NCBI GenBank assembly: GCA_023014485.1
Contig: JAJOZX010001727.1
Coordinates: forward strand, 522,001-586,000
From: Bathynomus jamesi
Taxonomy: Eukaryota > Arthropoda > Malacostraca > Isopoda > Cirolanidae
DNA length: 64,000 bases
Reading direction: 5' to 3'
Shown here: piece by piece, positions 21,333 to 32,698 of the stretch
Layout of the letters: the number at the start of each line of letters is the position of its first letter
Position numbering within the stretch: position 1 is the stretch's first letter
Position numbers and translations under genes: made by a program
Notes under the pieces: model-generated
What the model was told of the DNA's origin: nothing
Databases searched by the model: none
What the model saw: only the letters and a program-made list of their open reading frames with translations

Positions 21333-24300
21333 CATGACTCCAGATTTGAAAAAATTTACTGGAGCACAGCTCTGAATTTACTTTTCTTCCCCTTACACCA
21401 CTAGATAGGTTAATGATAGTAAACTCTTGAATTGACGACATACCAATTACAAATTGTTTTAGCTAAACATCATAATACAATAATGTACAGTTTATAACTC
21501 ACCTTAAGTTTATTTATTCATTGCAGCAGCAACAGTGGACGATGTTAGACCTTGCATGTAGGCATTTGTTGTGAATTTACTGCCATGTATGCTTGGCCAC
21601 TGATCAATGGCTTTCTGTGTGATCATTACAGCAGATCTAGTGCCTGGAGCTGGACCCTCCCTCACAATTCTGCACAGCTTAGTCAAATGAGATGGCTTAA
21701 TGGATCCTTTGTGTTCAACAATGTAACCAAGAATGGAGAATGTCCCTTCAGCTGGTGCTTCACTCCAGGCAGTTGATCTATCTTTATCAAAATGCTTTAA
21801 TCTCTCTGTGATTCCTTTCCACAGCTGTTCTATATATTCTGTCAGCCAATTTATCACTGAGTCTTTTGTAAAACTACTTTCAGATCTGGTTCTGGATGGT
21901 CTAGCAACTTCAGCAACCTGGTAGTAATCAGAACGTTTCTTGATGTATTTGTAAACTTCATTTAGGATGTAATCCTCAGCTGTTAGTTCCTTTTGCTGCC
22001 CTGTGGTATCGTGCTTAAATTCAGAAACTACATCATTTGCATTTCCTCCATTAGCTAATTTGGAAATTGTTTCCATCACTCTTAACATAACAGTTTTCCC
22101 TCCTTCTTTATAAAATATATTTTCTACAAATTCTGCACTAACTGTGGTTTTTTGAGCTACTTGCAACATAATCTTTGTTACATAGGAAATCAATACATAG
22201 AACTTGGCACTAATTTCTTTCTCTTGTGGATGATCAAAAAACACACAATTTTCCACAAATCTGTCAAATTGATCAAATTCGTAATTAACCATGCGAGTAT
22301 CAGATTTGAGTTTTGGTCTCTTAAAACCAATGATATTGTCAAGAACCATATTAGTATAGTCAAGGCCTGATCTCAGATTTGAAGTGTGATTCTGAATAAA
22401 GTCTAAAAGCTCACTTAGTTTACAAATTTTCTTCAATGCATCAACGTGGGCTCTGTTCACAAGATGCATTAAGTCCCATCGAAATTTGAAATTTTCTCCA
22501 AGCAACTTTTTCATTTCGTTTTTAAATGGCTCATTGTCCTTACAAAAAGCCCCATCTCCAACCATTCCAGATACCTTGGATTTAATTGCTTCTTCAGATA
22601 GTTTCAAGTGATTAGGAGACTTCAGCACATCAAAAATTTCATTGGCCAAATAAACTCCTGATTTGCTGCGTACTAAATTTATCCCAGCAAGTTTTACAGT
22701 CTTATCTTCTTCACTCATAACTAATACAACTAGCATGCTTAATCCCAAAATTGTTCCAATGTCAGCTGTTATTGTTACTGAAGTTTGTTCTTTAAGTTGA
22801 TTATCTAATAGCTCTCAAATTGTCTCGCACGCATGTGTGCTATGATTCAAATTTCCAACCTCACAACCTGACCTATGTAATACAGCTAGAAGTACTGGAT
22901 ATAGAGCCCATGCAGTGTTTGTTTTCATTATGTAGTATAAGATGTTGCCACATAAGTCTTCTATGCGTTTAGTAGTGTTCTGAGATGTTTTCATCACTTC
23001 ATAAACAGCAGCTCTTTGATGATGCTGAAGTTTAATTAAATGTCTCTTCAGGTGGGTTTTCAGATTTCTAAACCATCTCTCTTGATTTTCTCCTTGTTTG
23101 CATACATAGGTTAAATCTTTAACATTGAAGTAACCTTTTATGTTAGAATGTTTGTCCGAAGCACATGCTTTGGGGTCTGTGCAAGCTATGCAATATAATG
23201 TGAACATTTTATCATCAGAAGCATCATCAATATCTTCTTGATTATCATCATCTTCATCCTCAACAGCTATATCTACATCAGGCATATTAGTGTCACTATT
23301 TGCAATGTTTTCCATTATATCACTTGGTACTGAAAATGAATCATCAGCATGCCCTAGATCCTTCTTTTCCACCAATTTGAATGTAGATTTGATCAAATCA
23401 TTGTTCAGGATTTCTTGTATTGATTTACACTTGCTTAAATGGGCTATGGAAATGTCAAATTTGTTGCTTTTTGCTTTATTAGATTTGGATGCAACACTTG
23501 AACTTGAAGGCATATTTTGACTTCTCTTTATTAACCACAACAGCTTGGTGAGTTTCTTTTGTTAGGCGCAAAATTGCATTCAATGTCTTCTGGATTTGGG
23601 AATTTTCAAATTCCTCTAAAGCAGTTTTGTTAGTCTGATGCGCAGATTCCTCACTTACCTTTTGTTTCTTAGGTGAAGGAGAAGCACTTTCTTCAGTCTG
23701 TGAAACATCTAGTGAAAAAGTTTCATTTTCTAGATTAGCAGTTGATGAAGTTGGTTCATTTTTCTGAGGTCTAGCACTAGCACATTTTGTGAACAAACTA
23801 AATGACTGCTTTGCCATATCTCTTTGCTGCACTTCATCCTGGTATTTCTTTACTGCAATATCTAAGCTGTGGGCCCAAACTCTGGGACCTCTTGTATTGT
23901 AACAAATATTTTTTTTGGAATTAAAATGTTCCTCCCAGTTTTGCTTCTTTGAATATTTGTTCTTGCATTGACCACAAAAGTAACCCCTTTTAACACCCTC
24001 ACTTTTCTCTCCAACTTCATCAATATTAGGATCCATTATTGATTATTGACTACCTGAAAAAATACAAAATAAGTAAAAGTTAGTAAATATAGTATGGTAA
24101 AAGTGAGTAAAAGTAAGTAAATATAGTACAATGAAAGTAAGTAAAAGTAAGTGCTTTAAACTTAGTAAAAGTAAGGAAGAGTAAGTAAAAGTAAGTTTAA
24201 ACTTAACTAAACTTTTCAATTCTAGTCATGGTGGATTACTTAAAACCACACAAGTAATTATCTGGCCAATTTATCAAACCTGGCCGAGATCAATGGAACA

Positions 24301-24592
24301 TAGTCCAATCCTGATAATTTTATATTAAAAAAATATACGTTTTAATAAAATTTTAATTATCAAAACATTGAAGCTTAACAAAAAATAAAAATAATTGTTA
24401 AATATGGAATTACCAACTAAACTTAAAATAACTAAATTTGTAATTTAAAAAAATTGGTTTGTACAAGAACGTATACGCAAAAAAATTGCATAACGTCTAG
24501 TGGATGAACAAAACCCAAACCCAAATTTACTTTTTCTCATGGTCAAATTTACTGGAGCAATGCTCCCAAGATCCCAGGAATCTGGAGTCATG
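21333..24592 (-). mobile_element. Family E hAT-like transposon, complete ends
   Basis: The element starts CATGACTCCAGATT and ends with the exact complement AATCTGGAGTCATG. It is flanked by TGAGGTGG at 21325-21332 and 24593-24600, a perfect 8-bp duplication. The interrupted LINE frame (YASHV...GGSTHT) is restored across one duplication, which independently fixes the boundaries. An 8-bp TSD with short TIRs and a DDE-type protein points to hAT. Confidence 0.9.
21510..24036 (-). pseudogene. Family E transposase-like gene, nearly intact
   Basis: The start ATG at 24034-24036 opens MDPNIDEV. A zinc-finger-like CGQCKNKYSKKQNWEEHF segment follows, then an acidic linker (DIAVEDEDDD), the candidate first Asp in ITADIGTIL, the second in MVGDGAFCK, a DLMHLVNRAHVDA block, and Glu in SEAPAEGTFSI, near the hAT dimerisation-type C-terminus. 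Only two lesions are visible: a frameshift between about 23479 and 23540, and a TGA at 22815-22817 in an otherwise continuous frame (TGA-GAG-CTA). The stop is at 21510-21512. This is one of the best preserved transposase-like genes in the window. Confidence 0.8.
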
Positions 24593-24600
24593 TGAGGTGG

Positions 24601-24659
24601 TTCAACCCACACAGCTGTACTTGGTTGAATCAAAGAATTTTCGTCTTACCAATTGTCTT

Positions 24660-24719
<60 letters not shown>

Positions 24720-25024
24720 ACCGCAATGTTGCCTCACTCTCACTTCACTTTACTCTCACTATCATAATGGACATTGCTCTTCTGAACTCTCTAACTGCAT
24801 GTCTCCTCCTTTGAGGAGAGCACACTGTACCAGACATTCTACACTTTCTCATTCTTTTTCTGTCCAACTATCTAATGCAAGGGTTAATCAGTATTTTCAG
24901 TCTTTCATCTACTCAACTGGTCAACTCTGGAACACACTTCCTCAGTCCATCTTTCCTCCTGTTTATGACCTCCCATCTTTCAAACACAGAGTGTCTAGGC
25001 ATCCTGAAAACCTTGGACTTTAGT
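24601..25024 (+). pseudogene. Jockey-like LINE copy 2, C-terminal remainder
   Basis: Continues the LINE frame after family E, with GHCSSELSNC, RAHCTRHSTLSHSFSVQ and GQLWNTLPQSIFPPVYDLPSFKHRV, ending at the TAG beginning at 25021. A (TC)n expansion at 24664-24717 sits inside the coding segment. Confidence 0.8.
24664..24717. repeat. (TC)n microsatellite
   Basis: About 27 uninterrupted TC units inside the LINE coding tail. Confidence 0.95.
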
Positions 25025-25987
25025 TTTGGCTCTCTCCTGTGAATGCCTACTGGTGTTACTTGGACCATAATTAAATTCAAATCACATGGGAATGGGTTAT
25101 CAAAAGGTACTGGTTGTAATTAGGGTAGGTTGTAGATCTGGAATGGTAGTACCCAGATTTAAACTAGTAAGTGATAACTGGGAAAAAATAATAAATACAG
25201 TATAAATAATAATTATAATCATGACAAAATAATAATAATAACACAGCTAATCACTAAATAAATAAATCACAATTTTTAACACTCAAAATAAAGCATGGGG
25301 AAATGAGCAAATTTTTGGAGTTAAGTGATTGGTAACCTACACTAATGATAATCATGATCTACCGTAAATATAATGTTCAGTTAATAACTAAAATGACAGG
25401 ATTTATATTAAGATACAATTACAAGCACTGTAAGCTGGGGCAATGACTAAAAATGTGGTGTCTAATCTTAACTAGTTAAATATGCTTATCCTGCCCAGAC
25501 TTATTTACAGTAAAGCCCTTAACCTTTTCTGGTTGGAACTAATACAACATAAGATGACTGACAAACTTAAGTAATTCAACTAGTTAAGTTCTTGGGCAAA
25601 TATTCTGTGGTACTCATTAATAGTAATCATGGGCAATTTTAATGCCTAACACGCACTGGTAAAGAATTATAATCATATTAACAAACAAGATACAGTACCT
25701 TAATAAGTTTCCCAAATGAATGCCCCGAGAATCTCCCACAAGTTGGGTGTTTAGGGGTTACAAACCAGTCAACCATTTATAAACTTTAGCTAGATACTTT
25801 AGAATTCCTGGTAAATGATTGGATATGACTTGAGAAACCCTGGCAGTGACTAAATAACTGCAGGGAATGAAGTGATGAAAATGAACAGGGAAGTAATTAC
25901 AAGACTACTGGGAGGGACATGGAAACAAAAAGGCAAGAAGGGATGAACTCTCAGCAAGTACAAGGGGACTGAGCAACAGACGAGTCA
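25025..25987. other. Non-coding, possible LTR-like remnant
   Basis: A segment near 25430-25497 (GGTGTCTAATCTTAAC, TATGCTTATCCTGCC) is alignable with 39388-39446 (GGTGTCTGATTCTAACC, TTATGCCTAT). Both lie in similar AT-rich settings rich in AATAAT runs, suggesting a shared degraded LTR or non-coding repeat. No gene is supported. Confidence 0.3.
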
Positions 25988-25991
25988 TTAA

Positions 25992-26240
25992 CCCTTTAAG
26001 GATGACTCTGCAGCATATGTGGTCACTCTTGTTACCAGAATGTATAGGTTTTATTGTTATTCAAAACTAAATATTTTAGTAACTAGTCACTGAAATGACA
26101 CATTTTGGGTTCCTTTCCTGACAACTAAATGACATCTATATATAAACACATAGAAACATTTATAGAAAGGAGGCATTGTAGTACAATTCATATTATTATT
26201 ATTTCTGGTGGACCTTAAGGTACCATCCATTGTTAAAGGG
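25992..26240. mobile_element. piggyBac-like MITE with TTAA duplication
   Basis: CCCTTTAAGGATG at the left and TTAAAGGG at the right are complementary and flanked by TTAA at 25988-25991 and 26241-26244. TTAA target sites with CCC tips are characteristic of piggyBac. Confidence 0.7.
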
Positions 26241-27829
26241 TTAATAAGGGAAACTGGGAAACCTAGTCCAAGGCTATTTATTGCTTGTATGAGGAATTTT
26301 GTGAAAACATTCACAACCCCTACAATGCAAACCAAATTTAACACATCATTAGATGTCATTTAATTCTGTTGCTGTTGTAAAACTAATATGAACTGTTTTA
26401 ATATTTAGCTGGATTTTGAACTAAATTTAAACCAATGATGCCACATATGGTACAATGATTTTTTAATCGCAGATTAGTGTAAAATGATTGGTGTTATCTA
26501 AAACAAATCATTTCTTAACTTGATATTGTCAAAAAAGTTATTTTCAATAATGTGTATATATAGGCCCTAATTATTCAGACTTTAGATTCTTTGCTATTCC
26601 TTATGAGTTAACTGTTGAATGACTTTAAGAAATATATAGGCTAATATCATAATCATATTTACCATATATTAGTCTCTTCATTATGACTTTGTCAGAAACT
26701 ACTCTTGACTGACTGTATAATTTGCTGTAATTAATCATATTCTTTCACTCATTCTTTTATCACAAAAAGTGTAGGAGTTCTTCAGTTTGTGCATCCATTT
26801 CTGGTAAGTTTTGTGCCCAATGCAGCCCATTCCTAAAAGTTGTTACAATGCTAATTTAAAGTACAACCTTCTGAATTTTTAAGTCCTAGACTGCATTATT
26901 CTGTATAGATATAGGCCTATGCTTTCATCCATTTTCTCATTGCATCAGTTGATCAGACACAATAGCACTGGATCTCCATGCAGTTTGAAGACTGTATTTT
27001 GAAAACAATCGCAAAACATAAATTATTAAAAAATTTGGTATATTTTTTATCACTGTGTAGCTAGTCATTTACACAAACTTAATACAATTGTTTGTAACCT
27101 AAAATGAGAGAGAGAAGTAAAAGTTATGGTTTACAGTTTTCATTTGATGATCATATTCAAAGTACTAAGTGGAAATGATATAAATTATAATGTTTTGTGT
27201 GCCTGTCATCAATTCACAAAAAAAAGTGTGAAAGACAAAGCCTTGTATTGCTTGTAATTTTGTAGTCATTCCTAATTGTTTGACATAAATCAGCAAGTCA
27301 ATGAAACATCATCACATCTAAAGCAAAATAAATATGGAATCCAAATAAGTAACAAAGTATAAATATTAAAGTACCATACAGTATATGGGGCCTAATACAA
27401 CAACATGAGTAGTGAAATTTTATACTTTTTATATGAGGTAATTACTAAAGCAGTGAGTACATACTAAAGGGTTGGTGATTTATTAACTTGTACAATTTTT
27501 AATAGCTGTAAGCAGAATTTGCTATAGATGCGAAAAGTTCTTTCTGCATTTTTGCGAAAAGTTTTTAATAGTCTAGGCCTATTTAAGTTTTACAAGGTAG
27601 CAAAATAACCCAGTAGGCAAAACCTCCCTATTTACCCTATATAATAAACACTAGGCTACCTAGAGTATATGGTACAAATACAACTTATACTAAAAAATTC
27701 TATTTAGTGAAATTACATTTTGGTTGAAAGATTACTCTGCAGTATTTCCAGTGAAGCATGAAAGAATACTATCCATTTATGGTTTTAAAAATGAAGCATA
27801 CTTATAAGTGGGTCCCTTTAATAAAAATG
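26241..27829. other. Long AT-rich spacer, nothing supported
   Basis: No coding segment with splice signals, no paired terminal repeat and no microsatellite of note was seen in about 1.6 kb. It may be intronic DNA of the DNAJC8 gene, but that is not demonstrable. Confidence 0.4.
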
Positions 27830-27990
27830 CCCTTCCAGTGTCGGGAGAAGGGGATCTAACCTAGGTGCAAATTTCTTAATGATCCCTGGACTGTTTTCCC
27901 TCTTGTTTTTGGTTCATTCGTTTTTCTGTATGCACCCGAAGAGGATGCCAGTGGGCATCGAAACTGTTGTGGAAATAAACTCTGTCTATT
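27830..27990 (+). mobile_element. Candidate Penelope-like terminal remnant with hammerhead-like core
   Basis: CCGAAGAG (27936-27943) is followed by a perfect 6-bp stem, GATGCC-AGTG-GGCATC (27944-27959), then GAAAC and TGTTGTGGAAATAAA. This is the order of a type I hammerhead core (CUGANGA, stem II, GAAA) as known from Penelope-like element terminal repeats, with the conserved U replaced by C. No reverse transcriptase or GIY-YIG domain is nearby. Confidence 0.4.
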
Positions 27991-28453
27991 AGTGAGTTTT
28001 AATTATCATATTTTGACCTTCACGTAGAAAAAAGTAAAGTTTTTTGCATTGATGAAAGATGTATTTTGACAAAGTTTAAATTTGGGTGTAATTATTCCCA
28101 GGAGTCAATAATTATTATTACAATTAAAATATTTGAAACATTTAAAGGTGGGTTACTGTACCTGCTGTACTGTATAAAATTAGTAACTCGTATATCATAT
28201 AATGATATTTTTTTAAGGAGCCTTTGTAGTTGAAAAATACTTTGTGAACAAATTAAAACTGTTTGCACTTTAAAAAATATTAACAAAGATTAACTTGCCT
28301 TAGTTACTTTGCTAAGTAAATTATGAAAATGAGTTTCTCAGAATTAGAAGATATATTCATGGATAGGCTTTATTTTAGTAGTTAATTTTTACTTATTAAT
28401 ACATAGGCCTACCTTCAAACTTTTATTTAAAAAAGTTATAATTTGTTTATTAA

Positions 28454-28570
28454 CCCTTTCATGCTTGAATTATGTTTGATTAAAGCAATTTTATACCTTG
28501 TTATTCTCCATAAGGACTAAAATCTTATAAAATTTTATGGTTGCATTTGTGACTGTATGGCATGAAAGGG
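28454..28570. mobile_element. piggyBac-like MITE with TTAA duplication
   Basis: The 117-bp element has exact 11-bp ends, CCCTTTCATGC and its complement, and is flanked by TTAA at 28450-28453 and 28571-28574. Confidence 0.8.
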
Positions 28571-28707
28571 TTAAAATACAGTACTATCCACATATCATCT
28601 CCTTCCCCACTTGTTGGGGAAGGAGTACTGCACAGCAATCCTCATCATTATTATTTTTGGTTAGTAAAATTTTATTTATTATATTACGTATTATTTATAT
28701 ATTATTA

Positions 28708-29028
28708 CAGATACTCCCCGACTTACGTCCATCCGGACTTATGACGACGACTGTCGTATTAAATAAATAAAATAAAATAATAGACGACGAAAAATTCAAA
28801 TTTTTTTTTAAGCTTTTTTTATATTTTTTTATTTTATTTTTATTTACAGTATCATTTACTATTATTATTTACTACTATTATTTACTATTTATTTGTATAA
28901 TTTGTGTATTTTGTTATTTTACTTTGATTGAACTACGTATATGTTAACGCACATCACTACCATTGTGGTTATTTTTGTTACGACAGGTTTGTCGGAACGT
29001 AACCCCGTCATAAGTCAGGGACTACCTG
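28708..29028. mobile_element. pogo/Tigger-like MITE
   Basis: The ends CAGATACTCCCCGACTTACG and TAAGTCAGGGACTACCTG are imperfect inverted repeats flanked by TA on both sides. Inner motifs GTCGGAACGTAACCCC and a CATAAGTC block are typical of Tigger-derived MITEs. Confidence 0.75.
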
Positions 29029-29030
29029 TA

Positions 29031-29890
29031 TATTATAATTATATTATATATTATATACTAACTGTATTTATAGCTTAATACTTGTTAATAAGGTTAAATC
29101 AGGCTATATATAGGCCCATGTAACTTGTAAATGGATGTATTGGGGTAAATTGAATATAAATATATCATGTCTTGTATACACGCTTTTTTGTTATACGTGG
29201 GTTGCACAAGCACGGAACCCCCGCTTAAAACAAGGGATTACCATATGGGGGTAATGGGGTAAGACTGTAAAATATATTTACTATATTGAAAATTATTAGA
29301 AACTGAATGTGGAGTTAGATATAATTTGGTTATTAATTTGTTTTCCATTCTCATTAACTGATGTACTGGTATGCTTGTGTTCCACTCGTTAACCTTTATG
29401 GGCTATATTATGTCTTGGTTACCCGCAAAAAGTAATAGCTAATAATAATAAAAATGGAAAGGGGAGGCCTGTATGATTTTCATATTTTGATGAATCGTGA
29501 AATGCTAGATATTGTAGAGGAATTTATATAGGCCAATAAGATATTTGCTTGATTAGAGAAATAAATTGCCTAAGATGACAGAAATAGGCAAGATTAGGAA
29601 CTGTTTTTTTATGTCAGACAGTTTTATCATATGCCACTTAGGTCATCTGGTATCACCAACATTTTTCAGATAAGGTAGAACACAGGGGCATTTGTATATT
29701 TTATAGTAAGAATACATTTTAAATTATTATGAATTTATTCTATATGCATTAATTTAAAATATTAATACTAAACCTGTTATCCCAGGCCAGTGTTGCCAGG
29801 TAAAAAATTGAAAACCCATCAAATCATGCTTAAAAACCAGCCCAAAAACAGCCAAACCAAGCTTTCATAATATATATATATACCTTTCTT
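29031..29890. other. Spacer with a decayed Tigger-end-like stretch
   Basis: GGAACCCCCGCTTAAAACAA near 29214 resembles a Tigger inner TIR but lacks a visible partner. Otherwise nothing is recognised. Confidence 0.3.
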
Positions 29891-29892
29891 TT

Positions 29893-31290
29893 CAACCTTT
29901 CAAATGTTCCATACGATGATTCCTCATTTCATAAAGGTTAAGCTTGTCACCTCTCCTCTTGAGTTAGCCTGATGAAGTAGTTAGTTAGTTTCTTGTACTC
30001 TTCACCTCACATTGTCAGGTACACCTGGCTCATTGGGGATTGTTCTGAGCCAGGCATCTAATCTTTTGAAGATGTCCACCACAACACCACTCATGTTCCT
30101 TAGGTCTTTGGGCAGCTGATTAAACAGTTTTAGTCCTCTCAACCTAACTACAGTGGGCCCTCATTGTTCATGATTAATTGGGACTGAGAAAAACATCATG
30201 AATTACGAAATTGTGAACAAGAAGATCCATTCTTAATGTAAAATGGCTAATTGGTTCCAAAAGCTCAAGGATGGCAGTGTAAAATACCCTTAAAATGCCA
30301 AAAAAGTTTTATTTTAATAAAATGATTCACATCAAACACTAATAAAAACCAATAACTTTTTCTGTATGTAATATAAAGCAATATTATTACATAAACAATT
30401 ATATAAAGCAATGATATTTTATAAACAACTAAATATAGTACACTGGTGTTGAAGAGCATGAAATTACACAACTTCACTCAGTGAAAGACACAGTCCAACT
30501 GAGCCTGCATCAACCTGCATGGCCAGTGTTGCAGATGCCATGTGACAAAATCATGAATTTGCAGAGTCAGTTGCGAATTTACCAAAACATGGTAGTGAAA
30601 TGGGTCATCACAAATTTGCAAAATTGCGAAGAGAGAGCCTCACAAACATTGAGGGCCCATGGTATTTTCTTTCAGGATTAAGGATGTTCCCTGTCTCACC
30701 TTTAATTTGGGAACATGACAGTCTTCCTTTTCTACTTCCCACTGTTGTTTGAGGAGTTACAGGGTTCAGAGTAAGATTAGGGGCTAGTTTGTCCATTATT
30801 TTCCAAGTGTAAATAATGGTGTCTCTCTCTCCTCTCAAGTGGATATAGCTTCTAGCTGTCTTAATGTCTTCTTTTTTATATGGGGATGTTAGGACTGAGC
30901 AGTATTCCAATTTGGGTATGATCAGTGTTTTCAGTAAAGGAATCATCATATTCCTATCCCTTCATTTAAAGATTCTCAGTATCTGCCCAGTTATTCTCTT
31001 TGCTCTTTTTACTGCTATTTTATTTTGTGTTCCAAATTTTGCATCATCAGTCATTACAACCCCTAAATCTTTTGCTTTAGAATTTCCCTGAATTTCCTGT
31101 CCATTTGGGATATAATATTCCATAGATTTTAGGTCTTCTCTTTTTCTGTAACAGCTGAAACTTCTCAGTGTTAAACTTCATATTGTTGTCTTCCATCCAC
31201 TTGTGGATTCTGTTCATGTTGGTTTGTCGAGATCCTGTATCTTCTGGGTTTCTTATTTCTCTACTGATCTTTGTGGCATTGTCATTGGCG
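29893..31290 (-). pseudogene. LINE-B, 5'-truncated at the reverse transcriptase active site
   Basis: On the minus strand the fragment begins with HSFAND, a damaged FADD box, and runs through HKWMEDNNMKFN, LLKTLIIPKLEY, KRYIHLRGERDTI-type and LFNQLPKDLRN segments to a 3' region ending GGAACATTTGAAAGG. It is split at 30150 by a TA-flanked MITE, and the LINE sequence is continuous across it (compare the copy at 48545-52495). Frameshifts and stops are present. Confidence 0.75.
30151..30662. mobile_element. pogo/Tigger-like MITE (GGGCCCTCATTGTT family), copy 2
   Basis: The ends are CAGTGGGCCCTCATTGTTCA and CAAACATTGAGGGCCCATG, flanked by TA, nested in LINE-B. The right tip carries two changed bases. 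Interior blocks such as CTCAAGGATGGCAGTGTAAA match 14471-15013 in the opposite orientation. Confidence 0.8.
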
Positions 31291-31399
31291 AAAGAGTGTT
31301 TAATTTTGAATAAAAAACACTTGTTCTAATATCGGGTGTTGCCCCCATTTGCAGCTCTGACGGCCATTAATCGACGGGGGGTATGATCCCAGAAGTGTC

Positions 31400-32431
31400 T
31401 CAGAGATCGGTATCATGACTCATTTCTTCAAGGACTTCGTTGATCTTTGCAGTCATAATTTCTGTTGAATACCGATTCTGAATGGGTTGTTCCAGCATTA
31501 AGGACTCCAACTGATCCTTCATGATGGATCCAACATGTTCACAGACATTAAGATCGGGAGAATTGCCAGGCCATTCATTATTTCTGAAAAAATCAATGTT
31601 ATTGTCCTTAAGCAGTTGTTGAGTCGCAAGTGCTTTTATACAGGGGGCTTTGTCGTGAAGAAAGGTTGCCTGTTCAACATCCAAAACACACTCAGGGTCT
31701 TTCAAAAATGGAATTACATGTTGGGCTAAAATTACATTTCAAAAATAAGGCCCATCCCAACTGGTTCCTCTTGGTTTGATAACCCAGATGAACTTCCGAA
31801 TAGAGAACATAATGAAAACACCCACACATGCTGGATTTTTTACTATTTCTCGATACTTCTGGTTGTCTGGGACTTATCAGGAGTTGTTGCCCAAACCCGA
31901 TCATTCTGAAAAATTTGGTTTTCTGGAGACATAAATGAAGAATTCATCGCTGACAACCAAGTGAAGGAAATTGTCTTCCATCCATTCCTCAAGATAATCA
32001 CAAAACCATAGCTGATCTTCAATATTAAGATCACTCTTCCATGGCTTAGCTATTTCATGCCAAGCACTCAAGCCTTGGCGAACTCGAAATTGATGCACAA
32101 GTTGCTGATTGACTATCTTACCACAACGGATAAGTATCTCTCTCGCTACCTCAGAGCAGCTCTTCTTTCGGCGCCGTGATGCAGCAAGCACAATCTCTTT
32201 CGATTCTTGAGATAATTTCTCCAGTCTTCCTCCTTGAAATTCTGTCTCACAATCTTCAGGATTCTTATTCCAATTCCTTTTGACAAAGTCTTCTGATCTT
32301 TTTAATCTCTCAGCCACCCAGTGTCGAGTTATGAAAGTTGCACCAGCTTCCTTTGCTTCACGAAATGTGACAGCTCGAATGCGGTCAAGAACTCGCTTTT
32401 TCTCTGAATCGTTCAAAATAGATGATGCCAT
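31400..32431 (-). pseudogene. Tc1/mariner-like transposase, frameshifted
   Basis: The start ATG at 32429-32431 opens MASSILNDSEKKRVL. A helix-turn-helix half follows (ITRHWVAERLKRSEDFVKRNW, RKKSCSEVAREI), then catalytic candidates VVSDEFF, FLHDKAPC and NSPDLNVCEH, the last in the position of the usual SPDLNPIE. At least two frameshifts and one in-frame stop separate the frames around 31690-31905. The outer 5' end is probably near 32602 (CAGGGTGTCAGGAAATGATT on the minus strand). The 3' end near 31290 abuts the truncated LINE-B. Confidence 0.75.
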
Positions 32432-32563
32432 GGTTTCTGTGGGGAAAAAAATGGTAAGAATTAAAATCACAGGAATAGAATATAATGGTTTTTATTCAGA
32501 TTTTATCGCTCTTTCAAGTGGTCTCGCTGGTTTTTATCTCTCTCTAGTTTTTGCTCTACAGGG

Positions 32564-32578
32564 GGGGGGGGGGGGGCA
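32564..32578 (+). repeat. Poly-G run
   Basis: A run of about 15 G's just inside the presumed outer end of the Tc1/mariner-like element; a likely slippage site. Confidence 0.8.
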
Positions 32579-32600
32579 ATCATTTCCTGACACCCTGTGT

Positions 32601-32612
32601 GTGTATATATAT

Positions 32613-32673
<61 letters not shown>

Positions 32674-32698
32674 GGTGTGTGTGTGTATATATATATAT
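32601..32698. repeat. (TA)n / (GT)n compound microsatellite
   Basis: Long AT alternation, then CCGGTGTGTGTGTG and a short TA run. Open frames across it are repeat artefacts. Confidence 0.95.

Noticed and set aside
24592..25023. Serine/leucine-repeat protein spanning the (TC)n tract
   Set aside because: The SLSLSL run is a microsatellite read as codons; flanking residues belong to the LINE C-terminus in shifting frames.
28537..28770. Small membrane protein candidates
   Set aside because: They overlap two MITEs (28454-28570, 28708-29028) and read their TIRs as codons.
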